The position numbers and the translations under genes were made by a program. This document shows, one piece after another, positions 1 to 6,899 of a stretch of 64,000 nucleotides of DNA (positions within the stretch are counted from its first letter, which is position 1; each line of letters starts with the position of its first letter). The stretch comes from Listeria innocua. GTDB taxonomy: Bacteria; Bacillota; Bacilli; Lactobacillales; Listeriaceae. Where the stretch lies: assembly GCF_028596125.1 (NCBI RefSeq), contig NZ_CP117229.1, forward strand, positions 728,001 through 792,000. Direction: 5' to 3'. Below the pieces are notes generated by a model. It saw only the letters and a program-made list of their open reading frames with translations, was not told where the DNA came from and did no database searches.

Positions 1-20
1 ACAAAACGAGATGTGTATTA

Positions 21-46
21 AAGAGCGCTGATTGGCGCTCTTTTTT
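21..46 (+). terminator. Rho-independent terminator of upstream gene
   Basis: A 6-bp GC-rich stem (GAGCGC at 23-28, GCGCTC at 35-40) with a 6-base loop is followed by six T. It ends a gene lying left of the window. Confidence 0.85.
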
Positions 47-97
47 GCGTACATTAAAAGTTACTTACTTTTTGTGAGCATAAAACTTTTCTTTTTA

Positions 98-117
98 ATA
101 GTTTAGTTATAAACTAT
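98..117. promoter_or_regulatory. Perfect inverted repeat, candidate operator of detoxification operon
   Basis: ATAGTTTA and TAAACTAT flank a GTTA spacer, giving perfect 8-bp arms 30 bp upstream of the first start codon. A weak promoter (TTGTGA at 72-77, TTAATA at 95-100) would put this repeat over the -10 and start site. By analogy with B. subtilis mhq genes it may bind an MhqR/YodB-type MarR/DUF24 repressor, but the regulator is not in this window and the sequence does not obviously match known boxes. Confidence 0.4.
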
Positions 118-147
118 AGTTAGTAATCAAGAAGGAGGTACAAACAA

Positions 148-1038
148 ATGATTAAAGGCATTCATCACGTATCCGCGCTAACAAAATCATTTAGCGAGAA
201 CCATCATTTTTATTCAGACATATTAGGGCTACGGCTCGTAAAAAATACAGTAAATCAAAGCAATATTCACATGCGCCACCTATTTTACGGGGACTATACA
301 GGAAGCCCCGGTACCTTGTTAACATTTTTCGAAGTACCTCGCATCGGCTCAAGCTACAACGAGCGCGCCTTTTTCGGTAATATCACCCTTGGAATACCAA
401 AAGACACAAGCTCTTACTGGGAAAAAAGGCTAAACGATTTTGCCATTTCTTTCAAAAAACAAGACCAGACTTTTAGATTACAAGATCCCGATACAATGGG
501 CATAATCCTAACGGAAATACCAGAAACCATTTCTAACCCAACCATCCACACCGATATACTGGCCGAAAAGCAAATCGTTCGAATTATCGGCGCAGACTAT
601 CACGTACCGGACCCAGCTGCATCTAGTCAATTTTTCACAAAGCTTTTTGGGTTAAAGCAACAGAATGGGGTAATAGTAGATAAGAGTGAAATGAGTTTTA
701 TGAAATTGTACGCTACTAAATCAGACAAAAAATCCCGCACAGGACGCGGAACAATCGATCATATTGCATATACTTTAGAAACAAAAGAAGCTGTGGATGA
801 ACTTCACGATTTAGCAGTGAAAAACGACTTAGAAATTGAAGAATTCGTTGACCGTGAGTATTTTAAAAGTCTCTATATCCGCGAACCAGGCGGCTTAAGA
901 ATTGAATTTGCTAGCGCTGGCCCCGGTTTTACTATCGATGAACCACTTGAAACAATGGGCGACCACTTAGCCTTACCAAGCTTTTTAGAAGAAAAAAGAA
1001 CAGAAATTGAAACTTATTTTGGAGGAGATTTATCATGA
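148..1038 (+). CDS. VOC-family ring-cleavage dioxygenase-like protein (MhqA/MhqO type)
   Basis: 296 residues with two vicinal-oxygen-chelate halves: the first begins at KGIHHVSALT (residues 3-12), the second near residue 145. HH/E metal ligands typical of extradiol dioxygenases are visible (GIHHV at the N terminus, HIAY near 210, RIEF near 250). Relatives in B. subtilis (MhqA, MhqE, MhqO) are induced by hydroquinones and catechols and are thought to cleave the thiol- or ring-modified products. GGAGG at 134-138 fixes the ATG. It overlaps the next gene by 4 nt (ATGA), so the pair is translationally coupled. The exact substrate is unknown. Confidence 0.85.
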   Translation: MIKGIHHVSALTKSFSENHHFYSDILGLRLVKNTVNQSNIHMRHLFYGDYTGSPGTLLTFFEVPRIGSSYNERAFFGNITLGIPKDTSSYWEKRLNDFAISFKKQDQTFRLQDPDTMGIILTEIPETISNPTIHTDILAEKQIVRIIGADYHVPDPAASSQFFTKLFGLKQQNGVIVDKSEMSFMKLYATKSDKKSRTGRGTIDHIAYTLETKEAVDELHDLAVKNDLEIEEFVDREYFKSLYIREPGGLRIEFASAGPGFTIDEPLETMGDHLALPSFLEEKRTEIETYFGGDLS

Positions 1039-1994
1039 TTAAAGGGTTAAAAGGAATTCACCACGTAACAGCAATGACAAGTAGTGCCGAGAAAAATTAT
1101 GCGTTTTTCACAGAAGTTTTAGGAATGCGATTAGTGAAAAAAACAGTCAACCAAGACGATATTCATACGTATCATTTGTTTTTCGCAGATGACAAAGGTT
1201 CAGCAGGAACGGATATGACGTTTTTCGACTTTCCTAATTTACCAAAAGGACGTCACGGGACAGATAGTATTTCTCGCGTATCTTTCCGTGTACCAAGTGA
1301 CGCGGCGCTTGAATACTGGCTTGACCGGTTTGACCAATTAGAAGTTCCGCATAGTGACATCCAAACATTATTTGGCAAAAAATATCTTACCTTCCAAGAC
1401 TTTGACGACCAACAATTACAACTAATTTCAGATGAAAATAACGAAGGAGTTGCAGCAGGAACACCTTGGAAAAAAGGACCAGTTCCAGAAAAATATGCGA
1501 TTTACGGTTTAGGACCAGTATTTTTAACAGTAGTTTCGCTCAAAAATATGGAAGCAATTTTACAAACTATTTTTGGCTTTAGAAAAGTGACAGAAGAAGA
1601 TGGACTTCATTTATACGAAGTGGGTGAAGGTGGAAACGGGGCGCAAGTGATTGTGGAAGAACGTACCGATATTCCAGCCGCAATGCAAGGTTACGGCGGT
1701 GTACACCATGTAGCTTTCCGCGTTGATGACCACGAGGAATTACAAAAATGGATTGACCGCATGAATACAATCGAAGCACCCAACTCTGGCTATGTAAACC
1801 GCTTCTACTTTGAATCATTGTATGTACCAGTTTCAGAACGAATTTTATTTGAATTCGCAACAGATGGCCCAGGTTTTGCAGGTGATGAACCATACGAAAC
1901 ACTCGGTGAAAAATTGGCATTACCTCCATTTTTAGAACCAAAACGAGCTGAAATTGAAAAAATGGTCCGCCCAATTAACACGAAAAGGAGCTGA
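1035..1994 (+). CDS. VOC-family ring-cleavage dioxygenase-like protein, paralogue of the preceding gene
   Basis: 319 residues, clearly related to the preceding product (GIHHVTAMT, LGMRLVKKTVNQDDIH, AGPGF-like C-terminal block). It has the same two-domain glyoxalase/extradiol-dioxygenase layout, with HHVAFRV starting the second metal site and LFEFATDGPGF near the end. The start ATG lies inside the stop of the upstream gene. The tandem arrangement of two VOC paralogues followed by an esterase matches the mhqNOD/mhqED logic of B. subtilis, so a role in quinone or electrophile detoxification is inferred. Confidence 0.85.
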   Translation: MIKGLKGIHHVTAMTSSAEKNYAFFTEVLGMRLVKKTVNQDDIHTYHLFFADDKGSAGTDMTFFDFPNLPKGRHGTDSISRVSFRVPSDAALEYWLDRFDQLEVPHSDIQTLFGKKYLTFQDFDDQQLQLISDENNEGVAAGTPWKKGPVPEKYAIYGLGPVFLTVVSLKNMEAILQTIFGFRKVTEEDGLHLYEVGEGGNGAQVIVEERTDIPAAMQGYGGVHHVAFRVDDHEELQKWIDRMNTIEAPNSGYVNRFYFESLYVPVSERILFEFATDGPGFAGDEPYETLGEKLALPPFLEPKRAEIEKMVRPINTKRS

Positions 1995-2001
1995 AAAACG
2001 T

Positions 2002-2610
2002 ATGGAACACATTTTTATTCCTGGAAAAAATAACAATTTAGCACCGTTATTACTACTTCACGGGACAGGTGGCGATGAAAAGTCGCTTGTTGAAATAGCG
2101 GAATTTATTAATAGTGATGCTGCTGTTTTATCATTACGCGGTGATATTAAAGAAGGCGGAGCAAATCGATTTTTCAAAAGGTTTCATGATGGCAGCTTAG
2201 ATTTAGAGGATTTGGAGCTTAAAACTGCAGAATTAATCAAGACGACACGCGAGTTAGCGGAGCAATATCAACTTGATTTTGAACGAATGATTGCGGTAGG
2301 TTATTCGAACGGTGCCAATATTGCAGCCAACGCACTACTTCAAGCGGAAGATAGTTTTCATAAAGCAATTTTGTTTCACGCGATGCCAGCTGGAAATAAA
2401 CAACCCGAGTTTTCAATTAGCCACCGCAATGTATTTCTGTCAGCCGGCTTAAATGATCCACTTATTACCGCAAAAGCATCCGAAGAATTAGTGGAAATCC
2501 TCGAAAAACGGGGCGCGAAAGTCGAAACAGTTTGGACAGCTGCTGGCCATTCCTTGACTATGGAAGAACTAGAAGAAGCAAAAAAATGGTATCAAAACAA
2601 CCAGAAATGA
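2002..2610 (+). CDS. MhqD-like carboxylesterase (alpha/beta hydrolase)
   Basis: The frame is open from further upstream, but the start is best placed at the ATG at 2002, where AAAAGGAG lies at a sensible distance; upstream codons fall inside the preceding gene. The 202-residue product has the alpha/beta-hydrolase pieces: oxyanion region LLHGTGGDE, nucleophile elbow GYSNG, an Asp in GLNDPL and a catalytic His in AAGHSL. It belongs to the phospholipase/carboxylesterase family, which includes B. subtilis MhqD, a partner of the ring-cleavage dioxygenases. It probably hydrolyses an ester or thioester formed downstream of quinone cleavage. Confidence 0.85.
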   Translation: MEHIFIPGKNNNLAPLLLLHGTGGDEKSLVEIAEFINSDAAVLSLRGDIKEGGANRFFKRFHDGSLDLEDLELKTAELIKTTRELAEQYQLDFERMIAVGYSNGANIAANALLQAEDSFHKAILFHAMPAGNKQPEFSISHRNVFLSAGLNDPLITAKASEELVEILEKRGAKVETVWTAAGHSLTMEELEEAKKWYQNNQK

Positions 2611-2619
2611 GGTAAATAA

Positions 2620-3240
2620 ATGACTGTTTTTCAAAGTGCAGATTTAACCCAAAAAGAAAACTATAAATTTTTAACAGGAAGTATTATTCCACGACCAATT
2701 GCTTTTGTAACAACGCTTGCTGAAGACGGGAAGACGGTTAACGCCGCCCCGTTCAGTTTTTTTAATGTCGTTTCGAGTGATCCGGCGATAGTATCGATTG
2801 CAGTTCAACGCGCAGATGGCAAGCAAAAAGATACAGCGAGGAATGCGGCTTTTACGAAAGAACTAAATATTCATATTGTTAGTGAGTCATTTGTGGAAGA
2901 AATGAATAAAACTGCGGCAAGGCTTGCACCAGATGTAAGCGAAATCGATAAGACAAGCTTGCATTTAGAGCAAGTTCCTGGAATGAAAACACCGAAGATT
3001 TCCGAGGCCAATATCGTGCTTACAGCTAAACTAGAACAAATTATTCCGATTAAAAATGATGCTGGTGAGGTTGTTTCCGATTTAATTCTGGCACGTATTT
3101 TGACTTATGATTTTGCAGATGAAGTGTTTGATTCTGAGCATCACTATATTTTGCCAGAAAAGCTTGAACCAGTTGCCAGACTCGCTGGAAATGACTATAC
3201 AAAACTTGGCGATATTTTCCGGATTGAAAGGCCTAATTAA
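2620..3240 (+). CDS. Flavin reductase-like (flavoredoxin) protein
   Basis: 206 residues of the FMN-binding split-barrel flavin-reductase family (DIM6/NTAB type): GSIIPRPIAFVTTL at residues 21-34 and NAAPFSFFNVVSSDPAIVSI nearby are the usual FMN-contact blocks. It is the last gene of the detoxification operon, 9 bp after the esterase. It may supply reduced flavin or reduce quinones directly. There is no clear terminator immediately after it; the region that follows is the hflX leader. Confidence 0.8.
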   Translation: MTVFQSADLTQKENYKFLTGSIIPRPIAFVTTLAEDGKTVNAAPFSFFNVVSSDPAIVSIAVQRADGKQKDTARNAAFTKELNIHIVSESFVEEMNKTAARLAPDVSEIDKTSLHLEQVPGMKTPKISEANIVLTAKLEQIIPIKNDAGEVVSDLILARILTYDFADEVFDSEHHYILPEKLEPVARLAGNDYTKLGDIFRIERPN

Positions 3241-3250
3241 CGAGAAATAG

Positions 3251-3279
3251 TTGCGAAACAAAGGCGACCATGTTAAACT
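3251..3279 (+). promoter_or_regulatory. Promoter of the hflX leader transcript
   Basis: TTGCGA at 3251-3256 and TAAACT at 3274-3279 are separated by 17 bp, and TG one base before the -10 makes it an extended -10. Transcription from about 3286 would leave a leader of roughly 280 nt before hflX. Confidence 0.55.
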
Positions 3280-3281
3280 AG

Positions 3282-3554
3282 GGGCAACTTAAATGAACGG
3301 AGGGTTGCCCATCATGCGTTATATTAGACTACGTTTCCCAAAAAATCTATGCAACTAATTTAATAGTGCGGGAATATCCATGCTTATTTAGTATGGGTAA
3401 CGGGATTGGTCTTGCGTGCATGTATGGCACCCAAAATAAATATGGGTAGAATGAAGGCGAAATGCTTTCATTTGAAGGCAAGCTAGTATCTTTTGATGCT
3501 GTTTTTGTGTTTTTATCTACTCAAAAACCCTGACCGCGCTGAATCTATTTCAGG
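3282..3554 (+). ncRNA. Antibiotic-responsive leader/attenuator of hflX
   Basis: This 326-bp gap holds a short leader ORF (3314-3358) and a series of hairpins. GGGCAAC 3282-3288 pairs with GTTGCCC 3304-3310, around the leader-ORF Shine-Dalgarno. CCATGC...GTATGG lies near 3377-3396 and GTGC...GCAC near 3417-3432. A near-perfect 9-bp stem (AATGAAGGC/GCTTTCATT) is near 3450-3473. AGTATC 3485-3490 pairs with GATGCT 3495-3500 followed by a T-rich run, which looks like a weak terminator. CCTGA 3529-3533 can pair with TCAGG 3550-3554, part of the hflX Shine-Dalgarno. In L. monocytogenes the hflXr leader (Rli80, recalled from the literature) works by antibiotic-dependent attenuation; this matches in position. 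Confidence 0.75.
3314..3358 (+). CDS. 14-residue leader peptide with RLR arrest motif
   Basis: ATG at 3314 is preceded by GGAGGG at 3299-3304 (9-nt spacing) and reads MRYIRLRFPKNLCN before a TAA. The RLR tripeptide is the established macrolide-dependent arrest motif of Erm leader peptides, and RLRFP resembles the ErmD-type leader. Ribosome stalling at RLR in the presence of a macrolide would change the downstream hairpins and release hflX expression. The peptide itself probably has no other role. Confidence 0.75.
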   Translation: MRYIRLRFPKNLCN

Positions 3555-3566
3555 AGGTCCTTTTTT

Positions 3567-4823
3567 ATGGAAAAAAATGTATTAATCGTTGGTGTTAGCC
3601 AAAAACAAAAAGATTTTGATTATTCAATGGAAGAATTAGCCAATTTAGCGGCTGCAAATAATATGGAAGTTGTGGGCGAATTACGACAAAATATCGATCG
3701 TGAAAATCGTGCTACTTACGTCGGAAAAGGAAAAGTGGATGAAATCAAAGGCTTAGCAGAAATGCAGGATGCTCGCTTGATTATTTTTAACGATGAACTT
3801 TCACCGTCGCAAATTAGGAATTTAGAAGAAGCGCTCGAACTCGAGGTAATGGATAGGACTGGGCTAATACTCGCTATCTTTGCAAACCGAGCAAAAACTA
3901 AAGAAGCTCAACTCCAAGTCCAAATCGCCAAATTACAATATGAATTACCGCGAATTTTTGGACAAGGGGAAGATATGGACCAACAAAGCGGAAAAGGCGG
4001 ACTTAGTAATCGTGGTTCGGGTGAAAAGAAAATCGAAACCGACCGTCGTACCATCAAACATCAAATCCGCCATTTACAAAAAGAACTAGACATGCTCGTA
4101 GATGACCGCGAAGTACGTCGTCGCAAACGGAAGAAAAATGAGATTCCTGTGGTGTCACTTGTTGGATATACCAATGCTGGAAAATCAACGACGATGAATG
4201 GTTTAGTGCGTGCTTATAGCGAAACTGCGGACAAACAAGTTTTTGAGAAAGATATGCTGTTTGCTACGCTTGAAACAAGTGTGCGCGAAATTGTTTTACC
4301 GGATAACAAGCAATTTTTACTCACAGATACAGTTGGTTTTGTTAGCAAACTTCCGCATCAATTAGTGAAAGCATTCCGCTCCACACTAGAAGAAGCACGT
4401 GATGCAGATTTACTCATACATGTGGTAGATTATTCCGATCCGCATTATAAAACAATGATGAAAACGACTGAAGAAACGTTGAAAGCTGTTGGTGTGGAGG
4501 ACGTTCCAGTTATTTATGCATACAACAAAGCAGATTTGATAGAAGGAGAAATTTATCCTAAGCAAACGGAAAATACAATTGTCTTTTCAGCGCGCGAAGA
4601 AGAAAGTTTGGAATTTCTAACCGAAGTAATTCGTAAAGAACTTTTTGCTAGCTATGAAAAAGCGACCTTTTTAATTCCGTTTGAAGCGGGGAATGTTGTT
4701 GCTTATTTAAACGATCATGCAGATGTTTTAGCTACTGAATACTTGGAAAACGGCACCGAAATTGTGGCTGAAGTTAGTCCGGCCGATTTACAGAAGCTAG
4801 CAGAATACCAAGTAGCTGAGTAA
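3567..4823 (+). CDS. hflX: HflX-family GTPase, ribosome-splitting factor (HflXr type)
   Basis: 418 residues. The N-terminal HflX domain ends with the glycine-rich linker (QSGKGGLSNRGSGE) and a basic coiled helix (DDREVRRRKRKKN). A G domain follows, with G1 GYTNAGKS (about 200-207), G3 DTVGF (about 254) and G4 NKAD (about 320). HflX binds the 50S subunit and splits stalled 70S ribosomes. The L. monocytogenes orthologue (lmo0762, hflXr) confers macrolide/lincosamide resistance and is antibiotic-induced. CAGGAGGTCC at 3551-3560 is a strong ribosome site, partly sequestered by the leader. It stands alone after its own leader rather than in the hfq operon, which fits the resistance paralogue. Confidence 0.9.
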   Translation: MEKNVLIVGVSQKQKDFDYSMEELANLAAANNMEVVGELRQNIDRENRATYVGKGKVDEIKGLAEMQDARLIIFNDELSPSQIRNLEEALELEVMDRTGLILAIFANRAKTKEAQLQVQIAKLQYELPRIFGQGEDMDQQSGKGGLSNRGSGEKKIETDRRTIKHQIRHLQKELDMLVDDREVRRRKRKKNEIPVVSLVGYTNAGKSTTMNGLVRAYSETADKQVFEKDMLFATLETSVREIVLPDNKQFLLTDTVGFVSKLPHQLVKAFRSTLEEARDADLLIHVVDYSDPHYKTMMKTTEETLKAVGVEDVPVIYAYNKADLIEGEIYPKQTENTIVFSAREEESLEFLTEVIRKELFASYEKATFLIPFEAGNVVAYLNDHADVLATEYLENGTEIVAEVSPADLQKLAEYQVAE

Positions 4824-4842
4824 AGCGAGTTCCAGCTGAATT

Positions 4843-4851
4843 TGCTATAAT
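4843..4851 (+). promoter_or_regulatory. Extended -10 promoter of phosphatase-lplA operon
   Basis: TGCTATAAT is a consensus extended -10 with no good -35. It lies 38 bp before the chosen phosphatase start and overlaps an upstream in-frame ATG, arguing against that ATG. Confidence 0.5.
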
Positions 4852-4888
4852 GAAACATACAGCAAATTTAGTGAGGAGATTTCTAGCT

Positions 4889-5770
4889 ATGAAAAAAACT
4901 GGATGGGGTATACTTGGTGCAGTTGCTGCTTTCACAGGATATGCATACTGGTCAACCAAACATTTAACTGTAACAGATTATGAAATAGTATCAGATAAAA
5001 TTCCGGCAGAATGGGACGGCGCGACTTTTGTTCAGCTGTCTGATCTGCATAGTGCGAGTTTTGGTTTATATAATAATCCTTTGCTTAGTATCGTCAATGA
5101 ACTAGCGCCGGATGCTGTTTTTTTAACGGGAGATATGATTGATGGTGATGAGTCTCCTTTTGTAACAATGGCAGTCGTCCGTAAATTAGCAAAAGAATTT
5201 CCGGTCTTTTATGTGAGCGGAAACCACGAAGGTAGAAGCGCATTTTATGAAGATTTTAAAGCGGACATGGAAAAACATCATGTAGCTGTCCTTGAAAACG
5301 AACGCTATTTTCTGAGAAAAGATGGTGCGGCGATCATGGTAGCTGGTGTTAAAGATCCGCGATTTGTTAGAGATGATTGGGCCGAGAAAGAATTGCCTAA
5401 ACAAGTTTGGGAAGAAGAAGCATTAAAAGAAGCGCTAGATGAGGCGACAGCTAATTTATCCCCGGACTACTTTACGATTCTACTCGCCCATCGTCCAGAA
5501 TTTTGGCCACTTTATCAAGCTTATCCGGTTGATTTAGTATTGTCTGGTCACGCGCACGGTGGTCAGTTTAGGCTGCCACTCACAGAAGGACTTTTTGCAC
5601 CAGGACAAGGCTTTATGCCAAAATGGACAGCGGGAATTCACTCAGCTGGCGGAAAATCGCTTATCGTCAGTCGTGGTTTAGGCAATGTTACTAAGCTGCC
5701 GCGTCTATTTAATGATCCAGAAATCATTCGAATTACGCTTAAAGCAAAAGGGGATGCTAGAGAAAATTGA
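4889..5770 (+). CDS. Membrane-anchored metallophosphoesterase (YkuE/YaeI-like)
   Basis: 293 residues from the ATG at 4889, placed after GAGGAG; an upstream ATG at 4850 sits in the promoter -10 and is rejected. A short N-terminal hydrophobic segment (GILGAVAAFTGYAYW) is followed by the calcineurin-like phosphoesterase motifs: QLSDLHS, TGDMIDGD, VSGNHE, a later ILLAHRPEF, and SGHAHGGQ. This is the YkuE/YaeI group of membrane-associated phosphoesterases, some of which act on UDP-diacylglucosamine-like or lipid phosphates. The stop TGA overlaps the TTG start of the lipoate ligase, so the two genes are coupled. Confidence 0.85.
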   Translation: MKKTGWGILGAVAAFTGYAYWSTKHLTVTDYEIVSDKIPAEWDGATFVQLSDLHSASFGLYNNPLLSIVNELAPDAVFLTGDMIDGDESPFVTMAVVRKLAKEFPVFYVSGNHEGRSAFYEDFKADMEKHHVAVLENERYFLRKDGAAIMVAGVKDPRFVRDDWAEKELPKQVWEEEALKEALDEATANLSPDYFTILLAHRPEFWPLYQAYPVDLVLSGHAHGGQFRLPLTEGLFAPGQGFMPKWTAGIHSAGGKSLIVSRGLGNVTKLPRLFNDPEIIRITLKAKGDAREN

Positions 5771-6756
5771 TTTATTTAGACAATGAAGACGTGCTTGACC
5801 AAGCATATAATTTTGCAATGGAAGAATATGCGCTCCGTTTTTTAGATGAAAATGAAACGTATTTTATGTTTTACCGAATGAAGCCAACGATTATTGTTGG
5901 TAAAAATCAAAACACATTAGAAGAAATCAATCATTTCTTTGTAAAAGAACATAATATCGATGTTTTGCGCCGTTTATCAGGTGGTGGGGCAGTCTACAAC
6001 GATGAAGGAAATATTAGTTTTAGTATGATTACAAAAGACGATGGAAATAGTTTTCAAAACTTTGCCAGATTCACAGAACCGGTTATTCAAGCACTCCAAA
6101 AATTAGGTGTAAATGCCAAACTCAGCGGAAGAAATGACATTGAGGTGGACGGCAAAAAAATAAGTGGTAATGCGCAATTTGCAACGAAAGGGCGACTTTA
6201 TAGCCACGGAACGCTACTTTTTGATGTGGATTTATCCATGTTAGAACAAGCACTACAAGTCGATCCAGAAAAATATTTATCTAAAGGCGTTAAATCTGTG
6301 CGCAGCCGTGTGACAACTATTCGCGAGCACTTAGCAGAAGATATGGATATTCAAACCTTTAAGCAAATTTTACTTGAGTCGATTTTTGAAACGACAGATA
6401 TACCGAAATATAATTTCACCGCGGAAGATAAAATCGAAATAGAAAAATTACGCACTCAGCGGTATCGGAATTGGGACTGGACTTACGGAAAATCCCCAAA
6501 AGCAACCATCAAACGCAAAAAAAGATTTCCCGCTGGCACTATCGAATTTCAGCTATCCTTAAATAAAGGGCAAGTGGCTGAAGCGATAATTTATGGTGAT
6601 TTCTTTGGTACAGAAGATGTTAGTGAGTTAGCAGCTAAATTAATCGGTTGCCGTTTTGAGCGAGCTGCAGTCCAACACGCTTGGGAAAACGTAAATACAA
6701 AAGCTTATTTTGGTAATATTGAAAAAGAAGCGATATTAGATATGTTGTTTGAATAA
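5767..6756 (+). CDS. lplA2: Lipoate-protein ligase A (LplA2 type)
   Basis: 329 residues. TTG start inside the stop of the phosphatase gene. The biotin/lipoate ligase catalytic domain shows RRLSGGGAVYNDEGNISFSM at about 68-87 (lipoyl-AMP binding) and KISGNAQF at about 130; the small C-terminal domain follows from about residue 240. It activates lipoate with ATP and transfers it to the lysine of E2 or GcvH domains. L. monocytogenes has two such ligases (LplA1 and LplA2); by position this is the orthologue of LplA2. No lipoyl acceptor gene is nearby. Confidence 0.9.
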   Translation: MIYLDNEDVLDQAYNFAMEEYALRFLDENETYFMFYRMKPTIIVGKNQNTLEEINHFFVKEHNIDVLRRLSGGGAVYNDEGNISFSMITKDDGNSFQNFARFTEPVIQALQKLGVNAKLSGRNDIEVDGKKISGNAQFATKGRLYSHGTLLFDVDLSMLEQALQVDPEKYLSKGVKSVRSRVTTIREHLAEDMDIQTFKQILLESIFETTDIPKYNFTAEDKIEIEKLRTQRYRNWDWTYGKSPKATIKRKKRFPAGTIEFQLSLNKGQVAEAIIYGDFFGTEDVSELAAKLIGCRFERAAVQHAWENVNTKAYFGNIEKEAILDMLFE

Positions 6757-6762
6757 GAATTA

Positions 6763-6795
6763 AAACTCTGAGATATAGATTCTCAGAGTTTTTTT
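6763..6795 (+). terminator. Terminator after lplA2
   Basis: AAACTCTGAGA (6763-6773) and TCTCAGAGTTT (6781-6791) form a perfect 11-bp stem with a 7-base loop followed by further T. Confidence 0.9.
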
Positions 6796-6804
6796 GTGTA
6801 TAAA

Positions 6805-6818
6805 AGAAAACGATTTCA
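6805..6818. promoter_or_regulatory. Candidate cre (CcpA) site of the mannan operon
   Basis: AGAAAACGATTTCA matches the TGAAANCGNTTTCA core at all but the first base. It lies just upstream of the -35, suggesting carbon-catabolite control of the mannan genes. Confidence 0.55.
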
Positions 6819-6826
6819 TTTTTATA

Positions 6827-6856
6827 TTGACATAAATTAAATATATATAGTATTAT
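6827..6856 (+). promoter_or_regulatory. Sigma-A promoter of the mannan operon
   Basis: A consensus TTGACA (6827-6832), 18-bp spacer and TATTAT (6851-6856). The start would fall near 6863, just upstream of the palindrome at 6876-6891. Confidence 0.7.
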
Positions 6857-6875
6857 TTAAATATGATAAATAATA

Positions 6876-6891
6876 ATTAAGTATAATTAAT
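6876..6891. promoter_or_regulatory. Operator palindrome ATTAANTATANTTAAT, copy 1
   Basis: ATTAAGTATAATTAAT is a palindrome except for the two N positions. It lies in the 5' untranslated region of the mannan operon, in a roadblock position. The same 16-mer with a single change occurs upstream of the convergent GntR/LacI regulator at 13468-13483, so it is likely the site of that regulator. Confidence 0.6.
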
Positions 6892-6899
6892 TAAAAGGA

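Noticed and set aside
1579-1974. 131-codon minus-strand frame inside the second dioxygenase gene
   Set aside because: Antisense shadow of a strong coding frame, no ribosome site or family features.
4850-4888. Upstream ATG of the metallophosphatase
   Set aside because: It overlaps the -10 promoter element and lacks a ribosome site.
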